Below, one piece after another: positions 1-7,225 of a stretch of DNA of 13,325 bases; the first letter of the stretch is position 1; every line of letters begins with the position of its first letter. The stretch covers positions 1 to 13,325 of the forward strand of contig CAIMPQ010000066.1 in NCBI GenBank assembly GCA_903843315.1, read 5' to 3'. A program made the position numbers and the translations under genes. Source of the stretch: an uncultured beta proteobacterium (GTDB taxonomy: Bacteria; Pseudomonadota; Gammaproteobacteria; Burkholderiales; Burkholderiaceae). Below the pieces are notes generated by a model. It saw nothing but the letters and a program-made list of their open reading frames with translations. It ran no database searches and was not told where the DNA came from.

Positions 1-220
1 CGATTTAGACGTAGGTGACTTTATTTGGACTGGTGGGGATTGCCACTTGTATAGCAACCATTTGGAGCAAGTTGATCTGCAGTTATCCAGAGACTTCATG
101 CCATTGCCAAAACTCAATATTTTGCGCAAGCCTGACTCTATTTTTGACTATGAGTATGAGGATTTTGAAATCCAGGGTTACGAATCACATCCACATATTA
201 AAGCTCCAGTAGCTATTTAA
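1..220 (+). CDS. thyA: Thymidylate synthase, C-terminal part (5' end outside window)
   Basis: This enzyme converts dUMP to dTMP in the cytoplasm, using methylene-tetrahydrofolate as carbon donor and reductant and releasing dihydrofolate. Only the last 72 codons are present, read from position 2 to a TAA at 218-220. The visible peptide contains the family's GDxHxYxNH block (GGDCHLYSNHLEQ), which contacts the dUMP sugar, followed by the conserved tail with LPKLNI and YEDFEIQGYESHPHIKAPVAI, ending in Ile-Val-type residues as in typical ThyA. The start and the catalytic Cys lie upstream of the window. The stop is 11 bases before the ATG of folA, so the two are very probably one operon, in which FolA recycles the dihydrofolate made here. 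Confidence 0.95.
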   Translation, partial: DLDVGDFIWTGGDCHLYSNHLEQVDLQLSRDFMPLPKLNILRKPDSIFDYEYEDFEIQGYESHPHIKAPVAI

Positions 221-231
221 GAAAACAATTG

Positions 232-720
232 ATGACACAGCCTGCTATTTCTATGATCGTTGCGCGTTCGCGCAATCATGTCATTGGTCGTGATAACCAA
301 ATGCCTTGGAAAATCTCTGCTGATTTACAGTTCTTTAAACGTGTGACCATGGGATACCCCGTAGTGATGGGGCGTAAGACTTGGGAATCGATTGGCCGCC
401 CTTTGCCTGGACGTCGAAATATCGTGGTTAGCCGTAATACCAAATTACAACTCACTGGCGCTGAAGTAGCTGGCTCCCTAGATGAAGCATTAGATCGCTT
501 AAATGACTCGCCCCGTGTTTTTGTCATCGGCGGCGAACAACTATTCAAACAAGCATTTGGTAAGACCGATCGTCTCTACATTACCGAGATTGATATCGAT
601 GTGGATGGTGGTGATACCTTCTTTGAGGTGCCTGATAAAGCCTCATGGAAAGAAATAGAACGTACGCCAGGATCTGAAGGTGATATTACTTTTCACTTTG
701 TGACTCTTGAACGTCAATAG
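232..720 (+). CDS. folA: Dihydrofolate reductase
   Basis: It reduces dihydrofolate to tetrahydrofolate with NADPH and is the target of trimethoprim. The 162-residue length is normal for bacterial chromosomal DHFR. Visible motifs are the substrate-pocket Trp in MPW (residue 26), the catalytic acid Asp31 in ADLQFFK (equivalent to E. coli Asp27), the NADPH-binding block GRKTWESIGRPLPGRRNIV (48-66), the Gly-Gly pair in VIGGEQLF (100-101) and Thr118 in YITEI. I chose the ATG at 232; a TTG three bases earlier is in frame but is a poorer start codon, and no strong Shine-Dalgarno sequence is visible for either. It sits 11 bases behind thyA, so translation is probably coupled to that gene, and it is followed by a hairpin terminator. 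Confidence 0.96.
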   Translation: MTQPAISMIVARSRNHVIGRDNQMPWKISADLQFFKRVTMGYPVVMGRKTWESIGRPLPGRRNIVVSRNTKLQLTGAEVAGSLDEALDRLNDSPRVFVIGGEQLFKQAFGKTDRLYITEIDIDVDGGDTFFEVPDKASWKEIERTPGSEGDITFHFVTLERQ

Positions 721-745
721 GGACTCATGAATTTAGCAGCAAACA

Positions 746-769
746 AAAAGGGCTCCTTAGAGCCCTTTT
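746..769. terminator. Bidirectional Rho-independent terminator
   Basis: A perfect 10-bp inverted repeat (AAAAGGGCTC and GAGCCCTTTT) flanks a 4-base loop, CTTA. It is GC-rich at the top and has A/T tracts at the base, so it gives a U-run on either strand. It lies between the end of folA (plus strand) and the end of the convergent foldase gene (minus strand), the place where one element can serve both. Confidence 0.9.
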
Positions 770-788
770 GATTGAGACAGTTTGCTAC

Positions 789-1631
789 TTACTGAATCAC
801 AATCTTGGATTCTTTCGCAATTTGAGATAAAAACTCAAACTGCTTTCTCTGAGCTAAGCCATTACGGATAGCAGGCTTTGCTTGCTCAAAAGTAGGTGGC
901 TTAGTGGATTTTTTATCCTCCAGCTTAACTAAATACCAGGCTTGTTGCATCTGAATAGGCGCCGGTGATACTTGGCCCTTAGCTAAGTTAGTCAAGACAG
1001 CAGCGATTGGAGGTGGCACCTGGCCAATCTGCACCCAACCGGCCGCCCCGCCCTGATCTTTATTGGGGGCTAGTGAAACGCTTTTAGCTACCTTATCAAA
1101 TGGTTCGCCCTTTTTAATGCGGGCCAGAGCAGCTTGTGCATCTGCCTCACTGGCAACCGCAATATCACTGATCTTATATTCCACAATCATTCCTTGTGGC
1201 CCAAGACTTCCCAGCTCTTTGTTGTACTCAGCCTGAACATCCGCATCAGTGATTGGATTTTGTGCCATGAATGTAGCCAACTCAAGGTCGGCTAAATAAT
1301 TTTGGCGAATGAGTATTAATTGTGTGTTGGCTTTTTCAGAGTTAGCCAAGCCATCTTTTTCAGCTCGCTGAGATAACAGCATCACTTCAATGTATTTTTG
1401 GATTACAGCCTTACGTAATTCAGGAGAGTCTTTCTGTCCCTGAGAGAGGGCCATTTTAATACCTTGCTCAACCATATCATTGGTAATGATTGCCCCATTA
1501 ACAGAAGCAGCTGCATTGATTGGCAAGCCACTCTGCTGAGCAACTGCAGATCCTACAAAAAGTCCTAGCAACAGGCTTACAGTAACAATAGGTGCCGCTA
1601 TGGATTTAAATAAATGGGTTACAAATTTCAT
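789..1631 (-). CDS. Periplasmic peptidyl-prolyl isomerase, parvulin/PrsA-SurA type
   Basis: This is predicted to be an exported foldase that isomerises X-Pro bonds and assists folding of periplasmic or outer-membrane proteins. The 280-residue protein opens with a Sec signal peptide (hydrophobic core about 11-30, AVA cleavage near residue 31). A SurA/PrsA-like N-terminal chaperone helix region follows at about 40-130, beginning with the typical ASVNGAIITNDMVEQGI. The parvulin domain lies at about 151-239, with KKGEPFDKVAKSVS, GGAAGWV and the late AWYLVKLEDKK strand. A C-terminal helix with many charged residues completes the chain. The ATG at 1629-1631 has a GAAAG-type ribosome site upstream. 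It diverges from the SRAP gene, and its downstream end shares the hairpin at 746-769. The assignment to the parvulin family is firm; which named member it is (PpiC, PrsA or SurA-like) is not. Confidence 0.88.
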   Translation of the reverse strand: MKFVTHLFKSIAAPIVTVSLLLGLFVGSAVAQQSGLPINAAASVNGAIITNDMVEQGIKMALSQGQKDSPELRKAVIQKYIEVMLLSQRAEKDGLANSEKANTQLILIRQNYLADLELATFMAQNPITDADVQAEYNKELGSLGPQGMIVEYKISDIAVASEADAQAALARIKKGEPFDKVAKSVSLAPNKDQGGAAGWVQIGQVPPPIAAVLTNLAKGQVSPAPIQMQQAWYLVKLEDKKSTKPPTFEQAKPAIRNGLAQRKQFEFLSQIAKESKIVIQ

Positions 1632-1711
1632 GGATATTCATCTTTCTAAAATATAGGGCTAATATTACCAGCACCATGATCTATCAGTATTTCAGGCAGT
1701 AAAATAAGCAC

Positions 1712-2332
1712 ATGTGCGTTCAATACCTCACTACGGTTAATGTGGATTGGGTCAAAACCCATTTTGACTTGATCCTGCCAAGTTCAGCTACCCATGATGT
1801 CTTCCCAACCTATCCGGGCCCTATTGTCTTAAAAAGCCACAACACCGAGTGTGCAGCGATTGGCTTGGCACGTTTTGGCCTATTACCCTCTTGGGCAAAA
1901 GATGAAAATTTCGGCAGAAAAACCTATAACGCCAGAGTGGAAACAGTAGCAGAAAAACCTTCCTATAAAAGGGCTTGGGCAAAGCGTCACTATGCACTTG
2001 CCCTAGCAGATGCTTTTTATGAACCCTGTTATGAATCCGGCAAAGCAGTTCGCACTGGGATTCGGCAAACGAATGGGGAGCCCATGGCGATTGCCTCCAT
2101 ATGGGATACCTGGACAGATTCAGAATCGGGCGAACTTATCGTATCGTTTTCAATGCTGACTATTAATGCCGACAATCATTCGGTCATGAAGCGCTTTCAT
2201 AAATCGGAAGATGAAAAACGTACTGTCGTGCCTTTAAGGCCTGAGCTTTTTAATGACTGGCTCAATGCGACGCCTGAGTCAGCCAAAGCATTATTACAAC
2301 TCGACTCGATACCCGATTTAAGTTTTGCCTAA
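1712..2332 (+). CDS. SRAP-domain protein (YedK/HMCES family, abasic-site crosslinking)
   Basis: Proteins of this family form a covalent thiazolidine bond between their N-terminal Cys and abasic sites in single-stranded DNA, protecting the genome during replication. The 206-residue protein has the expected active-site set: Cys2 directly after Met (which fixes the start at 1712, since Cys must become N-terminal), Asn73 in TYNARVET, Glu104 in AFYEP and His163 in RFHKSEDEKR. These match E. coli YedK Cys2, Asn75, Glu105 and His160 in order and spacing. GLARFGLLPSWAKD (51-64) is the family's WGLIPxW block. It departs from the usual sequence in several places: MCVQY instead of MCGRF, and AFYEP instead of GFYEW. 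It therefore belongs to a divergent branch. It is transcribed divergently from the foldase, and I see no LexA-type site. Confidence 0.87.
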   Translation: MCVQYLTTVNVDWVKTHFDLILPSSATHDVFPTYPGPIVLKSHNTECAAIGLARFGLLPSWAKDENFGRKTYNARVETVAEKPSYKRAWAKRHYALALADAFYEPCYESGKAVRTGIRQTNGEPMAIASIWDTWTDSESGELIVSFSMLTINADNHSVMKRFHKSEDEKRTVVPLRPELFNDWLNATPESAKALLQLDSIPDLSFA

Positions 2333-2338
2333 GCACCC

Positions 2339-2362
2339 TTTTAGCAACCCCAGGGTCTAAAA
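2339..2362. terminator. Weak hairpin between convergent genes, possible terminator
   Basis: TTTTAG (2339-2344) and CTAAAA (2357-2362) are complementary, and a short inner ACC/GGT pairing is possible after a 2-base bulge. The hairpin follows the SRAP stop codon and overlaps the TAG stop of the minus-strand gene at 2357. It is AT-rich and imperfect, so I give it low weight. Confidence 0.25.
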
Positions 2363-2680
2363 CGAAATCATTGGGCTCATGGGTTGATATGGGTCAGCAG
2401 ATTCTGTTTCTAAGGCTTCTGCCTCTTCTTCGCCCGTAGGCTGACTAAAGTATTTCGAGTCCATGGATTGCCTTTTAGCCGCACGCTGTTGTTGGGCGTT
2501 AGGATAAATAGGGCCAAAGGGCCCCTCAATCGGTGAAAGTCCTTGCTTATTAAATTCTCTGATCTGTTCAGGGGTATATGGCGAATAAGTCGTCATACCC
2601 GAATTAGTCTGCCCCAATGACGCTAGTGAGATACCCATAGAAAGCAAGAAATAAGCACATTTAATTGAATTGAGTTTCAT
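2357..2680 (-). CDS. Small exported protein of unknown function
   Basis: I do not recognise a family. The 107-residue product starts with a lysine-containing n-region and a hydrophobic stretch (about 9-23, ending SLASLG), consistent with a Sec signal peptide. Cys8 lies before the hydrophobic core, so there is no lipobox. The mature part is short, hydrophilic and rich in Pro, Gln and Glu: TYSPYTPEQIREFNKQGLSP, then GPFGPIYPN, a basic QQQRAAKRQ patch and an acidic GEEEAEALETESADP tail. It is probably largely disordered. It converges with the SRAP gene and diverges from the outer-membrane barrel gene, 90 bases away, so it is its own transcription unit. The signal peptide and acceptable codon use suggest it is real. 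Confidence 0.65.
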   Translation of the reverse strand: MKLNSIKCAYFLLSMGISLASLGQTNSGMTTYSPYTPEQIREFNKQGLSPIEGPFGPIYPNAQQQRAAKRQSMDSKYFSQPTGEEEAEALETESADPYQPMSPMISF

Positions 2681-2770
2681 TGGTCTATTTTAGGGGACAA
2701 AAAATACTGCCCCGTATAAACCCACATATCCGACTGCGGTAAATACCAATAATTTAACTAAAATGTTCAC

Positions 2771-3676
2771 ATGAAATTCGCTCGACTTCTCACAATCATT
2801 TTGCTAGTCCAGCCTTTTGCTATATGGGCAATTGATTTACAACCAAATGATATTGTGGCCCCGTTACCCGGTAAAAGTCATGCGATGATTAGTTACGTCA
2901 ATACGGACAACAGTACCTACTATAGAAACGGTACGGTTCTTACTACCGCACTCCCAAAATCTGCAAGCTTGAAGAGTCCGGACATTAGCACTCAAACCGG
3001 AATTCTGCGAGTAAGCACCTCTTATGCTCTTAGTGAGTTGCCAGCCATATCCTATTTGCAGTTACCGTATGGCACGATCAAGCCAGCAGGCTCTTTAGCG
3101 AATTACCAAGAAGATACCGGCATGGGGGATCTCACATTTGCGACGGCAATTTGGCCTTATGCTGACAGAGAAAAAAGAAGGTATTTCGGTGTTGCTGGTT
3201 ACCTCACTGCACCCACTGGAAGTTATAACAGCCAAAGACTGGTGAACATGGGGGAGAACCGCTATAAATCCGATATTCAAATGGGCTACCAACAGGCCAT
3301 TGTGGAGAATTTAGATGGCATGATCGCGGTTGACACCATGTGGTTCGGCGGTAATAGTCAATGCGCTATCTCCTGCCTCTCAGCAAGAACTACCACCCTA
3401 AATCAAAAACCCCTTACAACAACCCAATTAGGTCCGATTTATAAAATTAATCAAACCTACACCCTTGGATATTCTTACTTTTATGTTGCCGGTGGCGCAA
3501 CTACGGTTGGAAGCACGTACCTCAATAACGTGGTCAACACTCAGAGATATATGTTGAGCGCCTTAGCCTATTATCCATTTGGCAGAATTAGCTTGCAATA
3601 TGGGCGCGATATGGAAATTAAAAATGGCTTTGTAGAAACGCGCCGCTTCATACTGCGCTTCGCTACTGAGTTTTAA
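2771..3676 (+). CDS. Outer-membrane beta-barrel, MetA/SphA phenol-pathway transporter-like family
   Basis: This is predicted to be an outer-membrane barrel of the group annotated as MetA-pathway of phenol degradation or SphA-like, whose members are often linked to hydrophobic substrates but mostly lack a proven function. The 301-residue chain has a signal peptide (about 1-20, AIWA cleavage), alternating hydrophobic/polar strands throughout, the family block DTGMGDLTFATAIWPY (115-130), the YLTAPTGSY strand-turn (144-152) and a C-terminal aromatic residue in RRFILRFATEF, the usual signature for BAM-mediated insertion. A close Cys pair, Cys198 and Cys202, sits in what should be a loop. No strong ribosome site is visible before the ATG at 2771. 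It ends only 4 bases from the convergent msrQ stop. No aromatic-degradation operon adjoins it, so the substrate is unknown. Confidence 0.75.
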   Translation: MKFARLLTIILLVQPFAIWAIDLQPNDIVAPLPGKSHAMISYVNTDNSTYYRNGTVLTTALPKSASLKSPDISTQTGILRVSTSYALSELPAISYLQLPYGTIKPAGSLANYQEDTGMGDLTFATAIWPYADREKRRYFGVAGYLTAPTGSYNSQRLVNMGENRYKSDIQMGYQQAIVENLDGMIAVDTMWFGGNSQCAISCLSARTTTLNQKPLTTTQLGPIYKINQTYTLGYSYFYVAGGATTVGSTYLNNVVNTQRYMLSALAYYPFGRISLQYGRDMEIKNGFVETRRFILRFATEF

Positions 3677-3680
3677 ATCC

Positions 3681-4277
3681 CTACTGACTGCGTAAAAGTT
3701 GTAGTCGCTTTTTGATGATCGGCAGGCGAAAAGTCAATAAAAATAAAATCACTACCGCATAAATCATGACGGTACCTACATCATTCTTGCCAGCTTTATG
3801 CCACCAGTAATGAATTAAGGCAGTACAGGCAATCACATAGATTAATTTATGCAATACAGACCAATGTCTTCCGAGTCTTTGCAATGCCCAATGATTTGAG
3901 CTTAAGGCCAATGGGATAAGCAGAACGAATGTTATAAATCCCATCGTAATAAATGGACGCTTGATTACATCAGCCCACATTGCCTGTAGGTTAAGATTTT
4001 GATCCAACCAAAACCATATTGAAAAATGAATCGCAGCATAGAAAAAACAAAAGAGGCCAAACATACGCCGCAACTTGATCCAGGAAGCCCATCCTGTGAT
4101 GAGTCTTAAGGGCGTCATTGCCAAGGTAATGCATAAAAAGACAAGAGTCCAGGTACCCGTAGATCGGGTAATCCACTCAATCGGATTGGCGCCAAGATCA
4201 TCATGATAACCAAGCCAAACTAAGCGACCTAAGGGCAGTAGAGAAATCAGAAATAAGGCGCTTTTTAAATACTTCAT
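3681..4277 (-). CDS. msrQ: Haem-binding membrane subunit of methionine-sulfoxide reductase, MsrQ (YedZ)
   Basis: MsrQ is an inner-membrane b-type haem protein that passes electrons from the quinone pool or a flavin reductase to periplasmic MsrP, which repairs oxidised methionine in envelope proteins. The 198-residue chain has about six hydrophobic segments. Its histidines at 84 (AAIHFSIW), 143 (VLHKLIY) and 156 (ALIHYWWH) match the spacing of the haem and conserved histidines of E. coli MsrQ (91, 151, 164). The RRMFGL loop (70-75) is also typical. The ATG at 4275-4277 lacks an obvious Shine-Dalgarno sequence and lies close behind a hairpin (4291-4317). msrP, its normal partner, is not next to it on either side: the upstream genes are iorAB, and the downstream neighbour is convergent. 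Confidence 0.92.
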   Translation of the reverse strand: MKYLKSALFLISLLPLGRLVWLGYHDDLGANPIEWITRSTGTWTLVFLCITLAMTPLRLITGWASWIKLRRMFGLFCFFYAAIHFSIWFWLDQNLNLQAMWADVIKRPFITMGFITFVLLIPLALSSNHWALQRLGRHWSVLHKLIYVIACTALIHYWWHKAGKNDVGTVMIYAVVILFLLTFRLPIIKKRLQLLRSQ

Positions 4278-4290
4278 AAGCGCATATTAA

Positions 4291-4317
4291 ACGACCCATC
4301 AGAATCCGATGGGTCGT
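4291..4317 (-). terminator. Rho-independent terminator after iorB
   Basis: A perfect 10-bp inverted repeat (ACGACCCATC and GATGGGTCGT) encloses a 7-base loop. Read on the minus strand, the stem is followed by TTTAATAT, a short U-rich stretch. It lies 24 bases past the iorB stop and 13 bases before the msrQ start codon, so it would end the iorAB transcript and may limit read-through into msrQ. Confidence 0.8.
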
Positions 4318-4341
4318 GATAGATTTAACTCAGTCCTAAAG

Positions 4342-6573
4342 CTAGGCTAAGCTCAAACCCTCTTTGCTGAGTGGAAAGTTTCGTACAGGACGTCCAATTG
4401 CGGCAGAGATGGCATTAGCCACTGCTGGGCCCACTACACAGATCGTTGGCTCACCTACGCCTCCCCAGAAGTCATACGTTGGCACTAAGACACTTTCGAT
4501 TCTTGGAGTGGATGCCAATTTCAGTAAAGGGTAGGTATCTAGATTTTTCTGCTTAATACGGCCGTTCTCTACCGTAATCTCTGGATTAAAGATTGCGCCC
4601 AATGCCATCGCTACGGAACCTTCAATCTGTTCACGCGTCAAATAGGGATTAACAACATGACCGCAATTTAATGCAAAGACTAAGCGACTAATATTGACCA
4701 CATTATTTTGAACCGAAACCTCTGCCACACATGCCGAGTAACTGGCGTATCCCATGAATTGAGCGACCCCACGGAATGTTCCAGCCGGTAATAGCTGATC
4801 CCAATTTGCCTTCTTGGCAGCAGCATTTAAGACGCCCAAATGTTTGGGGTGACTTTGCATGAGCGCCTGTCTAAATTGCACTGGGTCTTTGCCTGCAGCC
4901 TTCGCACATTCATCCATAAAGCATTCCATAAAAATACCATTTTGATTGGTATTCACACCACGCCATGGGCCAACAGGTACATGGGTATTCTTCATGACAT
5001 ATTCCGTCAGCAATGTTGGAAATGTATAGCCTAACTGTGCATCGGGACCCTTCGCATAAAAACCTTGGAGCTGACGCTCATCTTTTCCATTCTTAATGAC
5101 TCCTGGGGCAAGAGTGGCATTAATGGATTGACCCGCTACTTTAATATGCATACCAGTGAGATTGCCAGCACCATCTAGACCAGCAGTCATTTTCGCCATC
5201 GCAATCGGATGGTAATAGTCGTGTGTCATATCCTCCTCTCGACTCCAAATAACCTTCACTGGAACGCCGGGATATTTTTGCGCAACCTTTGCAGCATAAG
5301 TCGTGAAATCCTGCGTAGACCCACGACGACCTAAGCCACAACCAGAGTCTAATTTATAGATTTCACAATTCTCTAAAGGAAAACCGGTTGCCTCAGAGAG
5401 AGCCGCATGCGAGCCTTCACCATTTTGTGTGGGTACCCAAGCCTCTGCACGATCGCCACTAATTTTGACGGTGGCATTCATGGGCTCCATGGTGACGTGA
5501 GCCCGATAGGGTGTGTAATAAATAGCCTCTACTTTTTTATTGGCGCTATTAATAGCAGCAGGCGCATCGCCCTCTTTGCGTTGCCAAAAATCCCCTTCCT
5601 CATCTAAGCCAGCTCGCAGCATTTGATCGATGCCATCCTGAGAAACAGCTGCATTCTTTCCTTCATCCCAAACTATAGGCATTGCATTTAAAGCGGTATT
5701 CGCATGCCACCAGGTGTCAGCCACTACAGCAAGGGTACTGTCATTAATCTTGACTACGCCCTTAACGCCTCGAAAAGTCATCGCATTGGCTTCGTCATAA
5801 CTGACCAACTTGCCACCGAATACAGGGCAAGACTTCACGGAGGCGCAAAGCATGCCTGGGAGCTGTAAATCAAGACCGTACACTTTTGTGCCATTGACCT
5901 TATTAGCGGTATCAATACGCGCATAAGGCTGACCAGCAACCCTCCAGTCCCTCGGATCCCTCAAGGTGATAGATTTCGGATCAGGCGGGGTTAAGGTGGA
6001 TGCTAACTCCGCCACTTTTCCATAAGTTGTTTTGCGTCCTGTTGGCACATGTGTAATGACGCCTTTGTCTACTTTCAATTCGGTAACGGGCACATTCCAT
6101 TGCTTGGCGGCAGCCTCTAAAAGCATGATGCGGGCTGCAGCGGCGCCTCTGCGCACATAATCTTCCGAAATCCGAATGCCCCGGCTACCTCCAGTGCCAT
6201 GCTCTCCCCATACCCGTTTACGTGCAAGACTATGACCTGGAGTTGCTGACTGGGTTTTTACTTTCTTCCAGTTGCACTCTAGCTCCTCTGTAACAAGTTG
6301 AGCTAAACCTGTACGCGTTCCCTGCCCCATCTCTGAACGAGCAATTCTGATGATGACTGTTTCATCGGGCTTAATACTAACCCAAGCATTCACCTCAGCA
6401 TCGCCATATTTTGTTGGGGAGTTAGGATCATATTGGCTAGCTGTTTGTGCAAAAACAAGATCAGGCATCGCGCCCACTCCCAGCATTAAACCCCCACCAG
6501 CTAGCGTGCCTTTAATAATAAAGTCACGGCGAGAAGCATTTTCCAACTCATTGTTTTGCGTATTGGCTGTCAT
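4342..6573 (-). CDS. Xanthine dehydrogenase-family molybdopterin-binding subunit, IorB-like, Tat-exported
   Basis: This is the large catalytic subunit of a molybdenum hydroxylase that would hydroxylate a heteroaromatic ring or oxidise an aldehyde with water as oxygen source. It resembles the isoquinoline 1-oxidoreductase beta subunit (IorB) most. The 743-residue chain has a twin-arginine signal, SRRDFIIKG (14-22) followed by a hydrophobic run to FAQ near 43. It continues with the Moco-domain blocks RSEMGQGTRTGLAQLVTEEL (79-98), GTGGSRGIR (127-133), GLGRRG (413-418), VPVGPWRGVNTNQNGIF (532-548) and the catalytic-glutamate motif GGVGEP (704-709). The start at 6573 is set by an AAGGAG site 10 bases upstream and by the Tat motif; the reading frame stays open another 52 codons but the extra peptide overlaps iorA. 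It has no C-terminal cytochrome extension. Cofactor and partner are clear, the substrate is not. Confidence 0.88.
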   Translation of the reverse strand: MTANTQNNELENASRRDFIIKGTLAGGGLMLGVGAMPDLVFAQTASQYDPNSPTKYGDAEVNAWVSIKPDETVIIRIARSEMGQGTRTGLAQLVTEELECNWKKVKTQSATPGHSLARKRVWGEHGTGGSRGIRISEDYVRRGAAAARIMLLEAAAKQWNVPVTELKVDKGVITHVPTGRKTTYGKVAELASTLTPPDPKSITLRDPRDWRVAGQPYARIDTANKVNGTKVYGLDLQLPGMLCASVKSCPVFGGKLVSYDEANAMTFRGVKGVVKINDSTLAVVADTWWHANTALNAMPIVWDEGKNAAVSQDGIDQMLRAGLDEEGDFWQRKEGDAPAAINSANKKVEAIYYTPYRAHVTMEPMNATVKISGDRAEAWVPTQNGEGSHAALSEATGFPLENCEIYKLDSGCGLGRRGSTQDFTTYAAKVAQKYPGVPVKVIWSREEDMTHDYYHPIAMAKMTAGLDGAGNLTGMHIKVAGQSINATLAPGVIKNGKDERQLQGFYAKGPDAQLGYTFPTLLTEYVMKNTHVPVGPWRGVNTNQNGIFMECFMDECAKAAGKDPVQFRQALMQSHPKHLGVLNAAAKKANWDQLLPAGTFRGVAQFMGYASYSACVAEVSVQNNVVNISRLVFALNCGHVVNPYLTREQIEGSVAMALGAIFNPEITVENGRIKQKNLDTYPLLKLASTPRIESVLVPTYDFWGGVGEPTICVVGPAVANAISAAIGRPVRNFPLSKEGLSLA

Positions 6574-6577
6574 GTTG

Positions 6578-6583
6578 ATCTCC
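6578..6583 (-). promoter_or_regulatory. Ribosome binding site that fixes the iorB start
   Basis: On the minus strand, AAGGAG lies just 4-5 bases before the ATG at 6571-6573 and abuts the iorA stop codon (6584-6586). It rules out the longer upstream reading of the frame and suggests translational coupling of iorA to iorB. Confidence 0.8.
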
Positions 6584-7081
6584 TTAACCGCGTGTCGCGG
6601 GAGTAGCGTCATACAGCGCCAAGACTTCCGCCAATTTCTTTTGACCAGAAGCGACATGGATACCATCCCGAATCTTCTGATAAGTACCGCACCGACAAAC
6701 ATTGGACATAGCCTGATCAATATCAGCATCTGTAGGTTTAGGAATTCTTTTTAGTAGAGCAGCTGCAGCCATTACTTGCCCCGACTGGCAATAACCACAC
6801 TGCGGAACATCAAGGGCGATCCACGCTTGTTGAACCGGATGCGAATTATTTTTTGAAAGCGCTTCAATCGTGGTAATTTTAGCTTTGCCAACAATAGAAA
6901 CCGGCACAGAACATGAACGGATTGGCTCTCCATTGAGGTAGACAGTACATGCGCCACACTGCGCTACACCACATCCATACTTCGTACCAGTTAAACCGAC
7001 CACCTCACGAATAGCCCACAATAAGGGCATATTGGGTTCCACATCAATATGATGGATTTGACCATTGACGTCCAGTTGCAT
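6584..7081 (-). CDS. (2Fe-2S)-binding subunit of molybdenum hydroxylase, IorA-like
   Basis: This small subunit carries electrons away from the molybdenum centre of the IorB-like partner. The 165-residue protein has both expected clusters. The plant-ferredoxin-type site is formed by Cys37, Cys42, Cys45 and Cys57 (YGCGVAQCGACTVYLNG and RSC), and the helical second site by Cys95, Cys98, Cys129 and Cys131 (PQCGYCQSGQ and VCRCGTY). It has no signal peptide, so it probably leaves the cytoplasm bound to the Tat-signal-bearing partner. The ATG at 7079-7081 is preceded by a good GGAG site. It is first in the two-gene minus-strand operon, 10 bases before iorB. No FAD subunit, cytochrome or XdhC/MobA-type maturation gene is nearby, so the electron acceptor and the insertion factor must be encoded elsewhere. 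Confidence 0.92.
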   Translation of the reverse strand: MQLDVNGQIHHIDVEPNMPLLWAIREVVGLTGTKYGCGVAQCGACTVYLNGEPIRSCSVPVSIVGKAKITTIEALSKNNSHPVQQAWIALDVPQCGYCQSGQVMAAAALLKRIPKPTDADIDQAMSNVCRCGTYQKIRDGIHVASGQKKLAEVLALYDATPATRG

Positions 7082-7225
7082 GCTATCTCCTATCTTTTTA
7101 TTGTCAAATTACTATAAATCATTATTGGCTTTTTGCGGATGCACATTAATTTCACCTAGATAGGCTGCCAGGTCTATCGAATTGAACAGTAATTTGCTAT
7201 CCTGAAGCCTCTATTAAGGATAAAT

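Noticed and set aside
276..548. Minus-strand open frame inside folA
   Set aside because: It is a shadow of a gene with all DHFR motifs on the other strand.
6574..6729. A 52-codon N-terminal extension of the IorB-like frame
   Set aside because: It overlaps iorA, would bury the Tat signal, and the AAGGAG site fixes the start at 6573.
6350..6754. A 134-codon open frame on the plus strand
   Set aside because: It lies wholly antisense to iorB and iorA, which have complete family motifs, and its product resembles no protein family.
7082..7225. Riboswitch or small RNA in the iorA-small protein gap
   Set aside because: No conserved aptamer pattern or terminator-like hairpin is visible; apart from the half-site at 7180-7190 and the ribosome site I can support nothing. 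Promoter hexamers there have poor spacing.
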